8,860 nucleotides of DNA from an uncultured Thermoplasmata archaeon (GTDB taxonomy: Archaea; Thermoplasmatota; Thermoplasmata; Methanomassiliicoccales; Methanomethylophilaceae), in the NCBI GenBank assembly GCA_946545675.1, contig CAMNNR010000044.1, forward strand, positions 1 to 8,860, in the 5' to 3' direction. Shown here one piece after another: positions 1 to 6,107 of this stretch. Position 1 is the stretch's first letter; every line of letters starts with the position of its first letter. Below the pieces are notes generated by a model, which made no database searches, was not told the origin of the DNA, and saw only the letters and a program-made list of their open reading frames with translations. The position numbers were made by a program, and so were the translations under genes.

Positions 1-423
1 TCCCCCCATTGTCCTGATCTTCTCTACTATGCGCCTGGTGGCGTTGAGGTCGTCAGCGGTCTCCGTCGCTCTCCTGACCTTGATGTTGCCGAAGCCGTGT
101 TCCGCGAGTTTCTTCTCGAGATCGGCCTCATCGAAATGCTGGTCGAAACCGAGGACGATGATGTCCGGTTTGATCTCCTCGAGGATCTCGTAGATGTTCC
201 CGGTGTTCCTGCCCACGATGGCACGGTCCACGGGTTTGAGGTTCTCGACTATCCTGGCTCTCATGTAGTCGGGGGTGATGGGTTCGTGCTTCTGCTTCCT
301 GACGGTGTCGTCGCAGGCTACCACGACGACGAGTTCGTCCCCGAGGGCACGGGCCTGCTTGAGGTATGAGATGTGACCCGGGTGGATGAGGTCGAATACG
401 CCGGAAGCCATGACCCTGACCAT
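1..423 (-). CDS. ribL: FAD synthase RibL (archaeal FMN adenylyltransferase), C-terminus cut by window edge
   Basis: Cytidylyltransferase-superfamily enzyme; the archaeal RibL family transfers AMP from ATP to FMN to make FAD in the cytoplasm. The 141 codons visible start MVRVMASGVFDLIHPGH. They show the nucleotide-binding HxGH motif at H14-H17, a conserved Arg region near R55, a GFDQ motif at 92-95, and an NATRR stretch at 127-131 in the place of the usual (S/T)(S/T)xxR motif. The family is about 150 residues long, so only a few residues are probably missing. The ATG is 2 bases past the ribB stop, which implies co-transcription and coupled translation; the ribosome site is weak (GTGAG-like). 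Both neighbours serve flavin cofactor synthesis, which supports RibL over glycerol-3-phosphate or phosphopantetheine nucleotidyltransferase. Substrate choice is inferred from this context and overall resemblance. Confidence 0.85.
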   Translation of the reverse strand, partial: MVRVMASGVFDLIHPGHISYLKQARALGDELVVVVACDDTVRKQKHEPITPDYMRARIVENLKPVDRAIVGRNTGNIYEILEEIKPDIIVLGFDQHFDEADLEKKLAEHGFGNIKVRRATETADDLNATRRIVEKIRTMGG

Positions 424-425
424 TC

Positions 426-1139
426 TCACACGTCCAGTTCGGGGTGGTTCTGTTTGAATTCCTTCCAGGCTGCGATGACCTCGTCTCCGCTGACGATGGG
501 CATGCCGTGTTCCTCGGCGTACTTGTAGCATTCCTCCTTGGAGCGGGATTTGCCGTCGTGCCCCATCATCTCGCAGATGGTGGCGGAGGGTTTCACGCCA
601 GCCATGTACATCATGGCGGAAGCGAGTTCGGTGTGTCCGAACCTGTTCTCCAGGATGTGCTCCGAGGTGTTGAGGAGGTGGACATGTCCGGGTGCCCGGA
701 AGTTCTTCCCGAGCTCTTCTGCGATCTCCTCCGCGGGCTTGTCCTGGAAGATGGTGTCCGCATACTCCTTCACGGTGAGGGCACGGTCCCGGTCGGGGAT
801 TCCGGTGTAGGTCTTCCGGTGGTTGATGGTGATTCCGAACGAGGATTTGGTGTGGTCGTAGGGTATGTCGTTGGGGCACATCATCCTGAGGAGGGGATGT
901 TTCTCGCCGGCCTCCCAGAACACGTCGGAAAGGAAGGGCAGGCCGATCTTCTTGGCCAGTCCGTTGGGGGTGGTGGTACAGAGGAGTCCTCCCGCATCCT
1001 CCCTCATCTGTGTGATCTTGTCATAAGTGATGAACTCGGAAGCGATGGTCATGTCGGATTCCCTCTCACGGTCGTCGAAATCGTAGATGAGGATCATCTG
1101 ACCTTTGCGGATAGCCTCCAAAGCTTTCTCTATGCTCAT
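426..1139 (-). CDS. ribB: 3,4-dihydroxy-2-butanone 4-phosphate synthase (riboflavin synthesis)
   Basis: Converts ribulose 5-phosphate to 3,4-dihydroxy-2-butanone 4-phosphate plus formate, supplying the four-carbon unit of riboflavin. From the chosen start the protein has 237 residues, normal for a single-domain RibB (no GTP cyclohydrolase II domain fused). Visible motifs: the acidic metal and catalytic stretch DDRERESD (residues 22-29, with E25, E27 and D29), AGGLLC at 49-54, SFGITINHR and TGIPDRDRALTV at 100-123, RAPGHVHLL with H152, and GHTE with E171. A longer reading from 1172 adds 11 residues (MPTLAPLRGRK), but it would start inside an AT-rich promoter-like stretch without a ribosome site. 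The start at 1139 has GAGG about 8 bases upstream and begins exactly where the family fold begins. It lies 2 bases ahead of ribL, so the two form an operon. Confidence 0.95.
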   Translation of the reverse strand: MSIEKALEAIRKGQMILIYDFDDRERESDMTIASEFITYDKITQMREDAGGLLCTTTPNGLAKKIGLPFLSDVFWEAGEKHPLLRMMCPNDIPYDHTKSSFGITINHRKTYTGIPDRDRALTVKEYADTIFQDKPAEEIAEELGKNFRAPGHVHLLNTSEHILENRFGHTELASAMMYMAGVKPSATICEMMGHDGKSRSKEECYKYAEEHGMPIVSGDEVIAAWKEFKQNHPELDV

Positions 1140-1170
1140 TTTTCTGCCTCTGAGGGGTGCTAATGTCGGC

Positions 1171-1217
1171 ATTTAAAATAAGAAGTAGGGAAATACCAAT
1201 AAATTGGTAGATATACT
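1171..1217 (-). promoter_or_regulatory. Candidate ribB-ribL promoter(s)
   Basis: Two TATA-like candidates face ribB. The distal one (GTATAT, about 1211-1216) predicts transcription from about 1187 and a leader of about 48 bases. The proximal one (TATTTTAAA, 1172-1180) predicts a start near 1149 and a leader of about 10 bases that just contains the GAGG ribosome site. The sequence alone does not decide between them; the palindrome position favours the distal one as the regulated promoter. Confidence 0.4.
1194..1209. promoter_or_regulatory. 16-bp perfect palindromic element in the ribB promoter
   Basis: TACCAAT and ATTGGTA form perfect 7-bp arms around an AA spacer. On the ribB strand a TATA-like GTATAT lies just upstream (about 1211-1216), so the palindrome would fall between TATA and the expected start of transcription near 1187. 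That is where archaeal repressors commonly bind. RbkR-type riboflavin regulators are known to control rib genes in archaea, but I cannot match this element to a known motif. Confidence 0.5.
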
Positions 1218-1226
1218 GTACAATTG

Positions 1227-1243
1227 TTTAGTCTCCACCTAAA
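1227..1243. promoter_or_regulatory. Second possible regulator half-site pair in the divergent spacer
   Basis: TTTAG (1227-1231) and CTAAA (1239-1243) form a perfect 5-bp inverted repeat 7 bases apart, and the right side reads CCTAA as in DtxR boxes. It lies between the two divergent promoters, so one site could affect both ribB and the regulator gene. The arms are short and AT-rich, so chance is a real possibility. Confidence 0.25.
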
Positions 1244-1259
1244 TTTTTATAGTTCAAGT

Positions 1260-1285
1260 ATCATTTCAAAATTAATTAAAATGAT
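1260..1285. repeat. 7-bp inverted repeat with 12-bp spacer in the divergent spacer
   Basis: ATCATTT (1260-1266) and AAATGAT (1279-1285) are perfect reverse complements. The element follows the TTTTTATA stretch and precedes the DtxR-box-like element, so it could be another protein-binding site. The AT-rich composition makes chance inverted repeats fairly likely. Confidence 0.25.
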
Positions 1286-1297
1286 GCTGGACATTTG

Positions 1298-1321
1298 TTA
1301 AGAATGCCTAAATCATAAATA
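1298..1321 (+). promoter_or_regulatory. DtxR-box-like operator next to a TATA box for the regulator gene
   Basis: TTAAGAATGCCTAA (1298-1311) fits the core of the DtxR/IdeR operator pattern TTAGG-N4-CCTAA with one mismatch in the left half-site. It sits directly upstream of a TATA-like CATAAATA (1314-1321), centred about 26 bases before the ATG at 1344. Transcription could therefore begin at the start codon (leaderless), and metal-loaded repressor would block the promoter. Another TATA-like TTTTTATA at about 1244-1251 would give a leader of about 70 bases containing GGAG (1329-1332). Autoregulation is an inference. Confidence 0.45.
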
Positions 1322-1343
1322 ATTAGATGGAGATTATCCCGAG

Positions 1344-2027
1344 ATGACCACAGGAAACCGTGAAGACTATCTTCTTGCAATCCTCAGACTGACTGACGGC
1401 GGAACTGCCGCTAAGACCACCGAGCTGGCATCGTTCATGGGTGTCTCCCCTGCAAGTGTCAGCGAGATGCTGAAGATTCTGTCCAAGGACGGTCTCGTGG
1501 AACATGCGAAGTACCGCGGCGTCAAACTCACTGAGAAGGGTCTCACCGAGGCAAGGCTCACCAGGAAGAGACACCACGTCGTGGAGAGGTTCTTCATCGA
1601 GGTCCTGGGACTCGATCATCAGGCCGCACACGAGGAGGCCCACCGCATAGAGCACTCCATCTCCGACGAAGCTTCCGTCAAGATGTGCAACATGCTCGGC
1701 AACCCTCCGGACTGCGACTGCCAGTGCTGTATCACGCCCTGCAGGTCCGTGGCGTCCAACGGTATCTCCATCACCATGATGCTCTCCGACATGACCGAGG
1801 GTCAGAAGGGAGTGATCAGTTACATGAAGTCGGAGGACAGCAACATCCTCCGGAACCTTGTCTCCGTGGGATTGGTCCCCGGTAAGGTCGTCACCGTGGA
1901 GTCCGTAAACAAGGACAACGGTGTGATGATCATAAACGCTGAGGGTACCGCTGCAGCCATCGAGGACAGTCTTAGCACCGCGGTGTACGTCGATACACTC
2001 GGTACTGAACTCATAACCCCTCAGTGA
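1344..2027 (+). CDS. DtxR/MntR-family metal-dependent transcriptional regulator
   Basis: Cytoplasmic repressor of 227 residues that in this family binds Fe(II) or Mn(II) and then DNA at metal-uptake genes. A winged helix occupies residues 1-70 (recognition helix about 36-49, SPASVSEMLKIL), metal-binding and dimerisation helices 71-130, and a FeoA/SH3-like domain about 150-222. Aligned to DtxR, the ancillary site H77-E81-H96 is intact and the primary site reads D8, H100, E103, H104. D8 is as in MntR (Met in DtxR), while H100 replaces the DtxR Cys or MntR Glu. Where relatives have a GNPIP-type loop, this protein has five cysteines in ten residues (C124-C133), plus C115. The ATG at 1344 gives the canonical MTTxxxEDY start seen in MntR. 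The gene is divergent from ribB and probably autoregulated. The specific metal and targets are unknown. Confidence 0.9.
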   Translation: MTTGNREDYLLAILRLTDGGTAAKTTELASFMGVSPASVSEMLKILSKDGLVEHAKYRGVKLTEKGLTEARLTRKRHHVVERFFIEVLGLDHQAAHEEAHRIEHSISDEASVKMCNMLGNPPDCDCQCCITPCRSVASNGISITMMLSDMTEGQKGVISYMKSEDSNILRNLVSVGLVPGKVVTVESVNKDNGVMIINAEGTAAAIEDSLSTAVYVDTLGTELITPQ

Positions 2028-2050
2028 ACTCAGATCTTCTATATCTGGGT
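2028..2050. terminator. Hairpin just after the regulator gene
   Basis: ACTCAGAT (2028-2035) pairs with ATCTGGGT (2043-2050), an 8-bp stem with one G-U pair and a 7-base loop, starting right after the stop codon. No T-run follows, so action as an intrinsic terminator is uncertain. It may act as a 3'-end structure in the convergent spacer. Confidence 0.3.
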
Positions 2051-2073
2051 CATTGGGACCACAATCGGTGATC

Positions 2074-2092
2074 GATGGGAAACGTACCCATC
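2074..2092. terminator. Second hairpin in the convergent spacer
   Basis: GATGGG (2074-2079) pairs with CCCATC (2087-2092) around a 7-base loop. It is symmetric, so it could form on transcripts from either side: the regulator from the left and the radical SAM gene from the right. There is no adjacent T-tract, so the terminator role is tentative. Confidence 0.3.
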
Positions 2093-2120
2093 ATCACGTC
2101 TGTTTCCGTGAGCAAGACGG

Positions 2121-2714
2121 TCAGCGGATCCTGAATTCGACACCCAGTTCCTTGGCTATCCTGGCACATTCCTCTTCCTGTTCGGGAGTGAGGTAACCGC
2201 CCACGATGGATACGGTGACGTCGTCCATCTTCTCGCGGCATTCCTTTATGAAGGAGATGAGCGAGGCATACGCCTCCTCCTTTTCGAATCTGTGGCGGTT
2301 GATGGCCTTGTACGTCTCCGCATCGGGTGCGTTGAGACTGATGGAGATGGAGTCGAGTACCTTGGCGAGGTCAGGGACGATGTCCCTGCCGTTGATCAGG
2401 TTGCCGAGACCGTTGGTGTCCAGTCTGACCTTCTTCTTCAGACTGGTGTGCACGCGGTCGGCAACGGATATGAGGGTGTCCAACCTCTCCGTGGGTTCGC
2501 CGTAACCGCAGAACACGATCTCGTGGATTTCGGGGGTGAGGTGGAACCTCAGCTCCTGATAGATCTCCTCGGAGGTGGGTTCCTCCTTGAGCCACAGGGT
2601 GTCGGCGTCGCCGAGCTTGGGGGTACTATCACGGACGCAGAACACGCAGCTGCAGGGACACCTGTTGGTCATGTTGATGTACAGGTTCCTTCCGTAACGG
2701 TAGACTATCGCCAT
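2121..2714 (-). CDS. TatD-linked type radical SAM protein
   Basis: Small radical SAM protein (197 residues), expected to cleave S-adenosylmethionine with a [4Fe-4S] cluster; the substrate is unknown. Near the N-terminus, GRNLYINMTNRCPCSCVFC gives the cluster motif CxxxCxxC at C19, C23 and C26, with an extra cysteine at C21. GYGEP (70-74) is the SAM-binding GGEP-like motif, and LDTNG and SISLNAPD segments follow the usual barrel order. The length and the NLYINxTNRC opening resemble the family described as TatD-nuclease-associated radical SAM proteins (TIGR04038 type). The reading frame is open further upstream to 2924, but that part overlaps gltX in another frame. The start at 2714 has a strong GGGAGGGG ribosome site and begins at the conserved domain. 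It lies 26 bases after gltX, so it is probably co-transcribed. No tatD is visible nearby. Confidence 0.88.
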   Translation of the reverse strand: MAIVYRYGRNLYINMTNRCPCSCVFCVRDSTPKLGDADTLWLKEEPTSEEIYQELRFHLTPEIHEIVFCGYGEPTERLDTLISVADRVHTSLKKKVRLDTNGLGNLINGRDIVPDLAKVLDSISISLNAPDAETYKAINRHRFEKEEAYASLISFIKECREKMDDVTVSIVGGYLTPEQEEECARIAKELGVEFRIR

Positions 2715-2740
2715 GTCGCCCCTCCCAAGCAGTCCCGGAA

Positions 2741-4426
2741 TCAGTCGTGGGTGTAGACCGCGGTGACCCCGTCCTTGGATTTGGATTCGATCCTGACGAA
2801 TCCGAACCTCTCGAACTGGACGGTGTCGGATTTCTCGTTGAGCAGTGCGTTCTCCACCAGCCCTTCGGCGACGCTGCCGTCGGGGAGGTATACCTTGCAG
2901 GGGACACTGTCGGCGGAGACCCACTGGACAGCCTTCATGCCGCCCTTCTTCATGACGGACACGTCATTGCCCGCATAGACCGCGGGGTTACCGAAGTCCA
3001 GGTTGCAGAGGTCCTTGAGCCTGATCTTCCCGTCGTTCTCGAAGGTCTCAGCGTCCTTTGCGGAGACGCAGAAGCTCTTCTCTCCGGAGAGGGTGTACTC
3101 CCTGAACCCGGCTTTCTCGTTGTCGGGATGGAGGGGAGCCCTACCGGTGACGGTGTCGACTCCGCCGATGGTGAACCTCTTGGGGTCCTGGACGAAGAAG
3201 TACCTGTTGCTGACGGGGTCGATGATGTCCCTGTTCATTCCGTAGAGGTTGTCCCAGGAGAACTCGATGTCCACGGATTTCATACCGCTCTCGACCCAAT
3301 AGCGCCTGATGGCCTCGGGCCTGATGCCCCTCCTCTCGAGGGCCCTGACGGTACCGGTCCTGACATCGTCCCAGCCGGTGTATTCGCCGGCCTTGATGCT
3401 CTGTTTGATGAGCGAAGTCTTGAGGACGGTGTCGGGGATGTTGACGAGCCCGTAGTGGTAGTAGCGGGGTTTCTTCCAGCCGAAGTAATCGAAGATGTAT
3501 TCCTGCCTCTGGGTATTGTTGAGGTGGTCCTTTCCCCTGATGACGTGGGTCATGCCCATCAGGTGGTCGTCGATGGCGACGGAGAGGTTCATCATGGGGT
3601 AGCAGCGGTATTTGCTGCCGGTCCTAGGGTGGGGGGCGTCGACGATGCGGAGGGCCACGAAGTCCCTCACGGCGGGGTTGGGGTGTGCGATGTCGGTCTT
3701 GACGACGGCGATCGCCGAGCCCTCGGGATAGGTGCCGTCCATCATCTTCTCGTAGCGGTCGAGCTGTTCGTTCACGGGGAGGTCCCTGCAGGGGCAGGCG
3801 GTCTTGGCCTCCTTCTTCTTCCTCCAGTCCTCCGCGTCGCAGGTGCACACGTAGGCGTGACCCATCTCGATGAGTTTCCTGGTGATGTCGTAGTAGGTCT
3901 CGAACCTCTCCGACTGGATGTACTGTTTGTGTACCTTCACCCCGAGCCAGTCCAGATCCTCGGGGATCATGTCATATGCGTCGGGATCGATCTTCTCGGG
4001 GTTGGTATCCTCGAACCTGAGGATGAGTTCGCCGTTGTAGCGTTTGCAGTACTCGTCGTTGAGCACGGATACCCTGGTGTGTCCGATGTGGAGGGGGCCG
4101 GAGGGACCGGGAGCGATACGCATCACGGGTTTGGAGTCCTCCGCGCCTTCGAGGGCGGGGAGCTCGTAGGTCCTCACCTTCTTCTCCTTCTTCATCATGG
4201 AGGGGTCGGTAGCGGCGAGTTCAGCCTGCTGCTTCTCGAGGCCGAGTGCGTTGACGTCGGCGACGATGGCGTTGATGGTCTCGGTGATCTCTGCGACCTT
4301 GCTCCTGTATTCGGGATAGGTTCCCAGGATCTTCCCTACGATGGCCTTGGGGTTGGCAGTACCTTTGAAGAACACCGCGTTCTGCAGTGCGAGTTTCCTG
4401 ATTGTCTCCTCTATGGGCTCGGACAT
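2741..4426 (-). CDS. gltX: Glutamyl-tRNA synthetase, archaeal type
   Basis: Charges tRNA(Glu) with glutamate in the cytoplasm. Archaeal enzymes of this branch commonly work with a separate amidotransferase that makes Gln-tRNA(Gln); whether this one also charges tRNA(Gln) is not visible. At 561 residues it has the normal length. The archaeal N-terminal extension covers about 1-100. The class I signature GPSGPLHIGH follows, with HIGH at 113-116; the KMSKS-equivalent KTSLIK is at 336-341, followed by GWDDVR (351-356, usually GWDDPR) and the RALERRGI stretch. A CxC...CxC set (C194, C196, C211, C213) could hold zinc. The C-terminal beta-barrel anticodon domain, about 400-561, is the archaeal/eukaryal and GlnRS-like form. 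The ATG at 4426 has no ribosome site; its TATA box is centred 27 bases upstream, consistent with a leaderless message. The radical SAM gene follows. Confidence 0.96.
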   Translation of the reverse strand: MSEPIEETIRKLALQNAVFFKGTANPKAIVGKILGTYPEYRSKVAEITETINAIVADVNALGLEKQQAELAATDPSMMKKEKKVRTYELPALEGAEDSKPVMRIAPGPSGPLHIGHTRVSVLNDEYCKRYNGELILRFEDTNPEKIDPDAYDMIPEDLDWLGVKVHKQYIQSERFETYYDITRKLIEMGHAYVCTCDAEDWRKKKEAKTACPCRDLPVNEQLDRYEKMMDGTYPEGSAIAVVKTDIAHPNPAVRDFVALRIVDAPHPRTGSKYRCYPMMNLSVAIDDHLMGMTHVIRGKDHLNNTQRQEYIFDYFGWKKPRYYHYGLVNIPDTVLKTSLIKQSIKAGEYTGWDDVRTGTVRALERRGIRPEAIRRYWVESGMKSVDIEFSWDNLYGMNRDIIDPVSNRYFFVQDPKRFTIGGVDTVTGRAPLHPDNEKAGFREYTLSGEKSFCVSAKDAETFENDGKIRLKDLCNLDFGNPAVYAGNDVSVMKKGGMKAVQWVSADSVPCKVYLPDGSVAEGLVENALLNEKSDTVQFERFGFVRIESKSKDGVTAVYTHD

Positions 4427-4440
4427 AATGGCGGTTCATA

Positions 4441-4470
4441 CGTGCGCTTTTATATAAGGTATGGCGCACG
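4441..4470 (-). promoter_or_regulatory. gltX promoter: TATA box enclosed by a GC-rich inverted repeat
   Basis: On the gltX strand CCTTATATAAAA (4459 down to 4448) is a strong TATA box centred about 27 bases before the ATG at 4426, predicting transcription from the start codon itself. The box is flanked by perfect 7-bp arms CGTGCGC (4441-4447) and GCGCACG (4464-4470), 16 bases apart. The arms could be operator half-sites or a 3' hairpin for the upstream reductase message; no T-run supports an intrinsic terminator. Confidence 0.6.
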
Positions 4471-4476
4471 GGCGTG

Positions 4477-6003
4477 TCAGTTCAGGAAGCGGCCGCAGAC
4501 CTTCAGTAACTGGGAGGGGTCGTCGTTGTACCAGTCACGGTACTTCTTCCCGGAGGCTTCGACAGCCTTCCCCAGGGTCTCGAAGAACGCCTCCGCGTCG
4601 GACTCCTTCAGGACGCCGACGTCCTCTCCGATGCGTTCCCTGCCGAGGATGTGGGAGCCGTTCACGTTGACAACGAAGGCGGGTTCGCCCTTCAGCGAGG
4701 TGCCGCGGAGCCCTATGGTCCCCAGCTGGTGGGCGGAACACGAGGAGGTGCACCCTGATATCCTCAGCAAGGGCAGGACACCGTCGGCGAAGCCGTTCCT
4801 CCTCTCCATGTCTATGAGTCTGAGGAGGAGTCCGTGGGAGTCGCGGAGACCCTGCTGGCATATGGTCGCTCCGACACAGGAGACGGACGCCTCGAACAGG
4901 GTCTTGGCACCGTCGTTAAGGACTTCCGCGACACGGTCCGCCTCGGAACCGGTGAGGTTGACCACGTACAGCGTCTCGGCGGGCGAGAGGCGTATCTCCA
5001 CGCCTTCCATTTCCTTCACGGCTTCGTAGATCTCCCCGAACTTCTCTGGTGCGGGGTCGCCGCCGAGCGGGTGGTATGAGACGTAGTAGAGGCCTTCCTG
5101 CTTCTGTTTCCTGGCCCGGGGGCTGGAGGGGATGGAGCCGTCGGACATCTTAATGGTCTCGAAGATACCGGGGACGGTGTCGGGTATCGACGCGTCGGCC
5201 TTCGCTTTCCTGAGGTGTTCGTTGAATTTCGATATGTAACCGTCGTCGCCGAGAGTGTCGCGCATGTACCTCACGCGGGCCTTGGCGCGGTTCTCGAAGT
5301 TCCCGCATTCGATGAACATGTCCACCATGGCGGTCAGGAAACGGTACAGGTCCTTCGGGTCCGCATCACGATAAACTAGAAGACCCAGACGGGGGTTCGG
5401 ACCGAGCCCTCCGCCAGAATAGACGTCGAATTTCCCATTCCCGGTGGCGACGAACCCCAGGTCCCTGGCGGTGGAGTCGGTGCCGTTCTCGGGGGTGTTG
5501 CTGAACCCGACCTTGAGCTTGCGGGGCATCTTCTTCCCGTAGACGTAGTTCCTAAGGTACTCCTCGGCGCAGGCTGCGTAGGGTTGCACGTCGAACGGTG
5601 CCTCTATGACCCCGGAGAGCGGGGTGGCGGTGACGTTGCGGGGGTTGTCTCCTCCGGTCTGGAAGGTGAATATGCCCGCGTCCAGCGCCTTGTACATGAT
5701 CTCGGGGATATCCTCCCCCGGGAGGTTGTGGAGCTGCAGGGACTGGCAGGTGGTGATGTGCACCATAGAAGGTCTATAGGATTCGATCGCATCTACGATG
5801 AACCTCAGTTTCGGCATGTCGATCCTGCCACCGGACAGACGGAGGCGGACCATGCCCGCCTCGCCGCCCCTCTGGGCGTAGCTTCCGTAGAGGCCGGAGA
5901 TGCCCTTGAACTCCTTGGGGGACATCTGTCCCGAATAGAACTTCTCGGTCGCATCCCTGAACTTAGGCAGAAGGAGCCTCACGGTGCTCTCGTCCAATGA
6001 CAT
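4477..6003 (-). CDS. Nitrite/sulfite reductase-family siroheme [4Fe-4S] protein
   Basis: Family members reduce sulfite to sulfide or nitrite to ammonia with six electrons, usually from ferredoxin. The 508-residue length and two-fold ferredoxin-like plus siroheme domain layout match full-length assimilatory enzymes, not the small archaeal form. The cofactor cysteines are C376-x5-C382 and C418-x3-C422 in SGCTSSCSAHQLG. Likely anion-binding residues, by comparison with E. coli CysI, are R53 or R55, R122, K162 and K164. The usual T-T-R-Q motif reads T-T-C-Q (C86), so a normally conserved arginine is missing. The ATG at 6003 has a TAAATA box about 25 bases upstream and no ribosome site, suggesting a leaderless message. 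gltX lies 50 bases downstream with its own promoter. Sulfite assimilation or detoxification is likelier than nitrite use in an anaerobic archaeon, but this is inference. Confidence 0.88.
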   Translation of the reverse strand: MSLDESTVRLLLPKFRDATEKFYSGQMSPKEFKGISGLYGSYAQRGGEAGMVRLRLSGGRIDMPKLRFIVDAIESYRPSMVHITTCQSLQLHNLPGEDIPEIMYKALDAGIFTFQTGGDNPRNVTATPLSGVIEAPFDVQPYAACAEEYLRNYVYGKKMPRKLKVGFSNTPENGTDSTARDLGFVATGNGKFDVYSGGGLGPNPRLGLLVYRDADPKDLYRFLTAMVDMFIECGNFENRAKARVRYMRDTLGDDGYISKFNEHLRKAKADASIPDTVPGIFETIKMSDGSIPSSPRARKQKQEGLYYVSYHPLGGDPAPEKFGEIYEAVKEMEGVEIRLSPAETLYVVNLTGSEADRVAEVLNDGAKTLFEASVSCVGATICQQGLRDSHGLLLRLIDMERRNGFADGVLPLLRISGCTSSCSAHQLGTIGLRGTSLKGEPAFVVNVNGSHILGRERIGEDVGVLKESDAEAFFETLGKAVEASGKKYRDWYNDDPSQLLKVCGRFLN

Positions 6004-6025
6004 GTCTGGGTCATGTGCGGAATGG

Positions 6026-6031
6026 TATTTA
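6026..6031 (-). promoter_or_regulatory. TATA box of the siroheme reductase gene
   Basis: Read on the minus strand as TAAATA, centred about 25 bases before the ATG at 6003, with an A-rich stretch upstream. This predicts transcription starting at or next to the start codon, in line with the absence of a ribosome site. Confidence 0.45.
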
Positions 6032-6049
6032 CGGGTTATTTTTCGGAGG

Positions 6050-6083
6050 AAAAGGGGCCGTCCCCCTGGGGGCCAGGGGACGG
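6050..6083 (-). terminator. Strong GC hairpin terminator after the transporter gene
   Basis: CCGTCCCC (6058-6065) pairs with GGGGACGG (6076-6083). After one bulged C, TGG (67-69) pairs with CCA (73-75) around a GGG loop. On the minus strand the stem is followed by CCCCTTTT (6057-6050), so it probably ends transporter transcripts before the reductase promoter. On the plus strand TTTT occurs at 6091-6094, so the hairpin is nearly symmetric. Confidence 0.6.
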
Positions 6084-6107
6084 TTAGGGGTTTTGGTCAA
6101 CGGAGCT

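Noticed and set aside
444..1163. 239-codon open frame opposite ribB
   Set aside because: It mirrors ribB almost exactly, and ribB has all catalytic motifs.
1140..1172. 11-residue N-terminal extension of RibB
   Set aside because: It overlaps a TATA-like stretch, lacks a ribosome site and adds residues before the point where the family begins; the start at 1139 has GAGG.
1326..1346. Six-codon upstream frame (MEIIPR) whose stop overlaps the regulator start
   Set aside because: Its ATG overlaps a possible GGAG ribosome site and it may not even be transcribed if the message is leaderless; too short to support as a leader peptide.
2715..2924. 70-residue upstream extension of the radical SAM frame
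   Set aside because: It would overlap gltX in another frame and is rich in Arg and Gly; the start at 2714 follows a strong ribosome site and opens directly into the domain.
2747..5029. 760-codon open frame on the plus strand opposite gltX and the reductase gene
   Set aside because: It is antisense to two clearly recognised genes, rich in Gly, Val, Asp and Leu as expected from reading GC-rich codons backwards, and has no recognisable domain or promoter.
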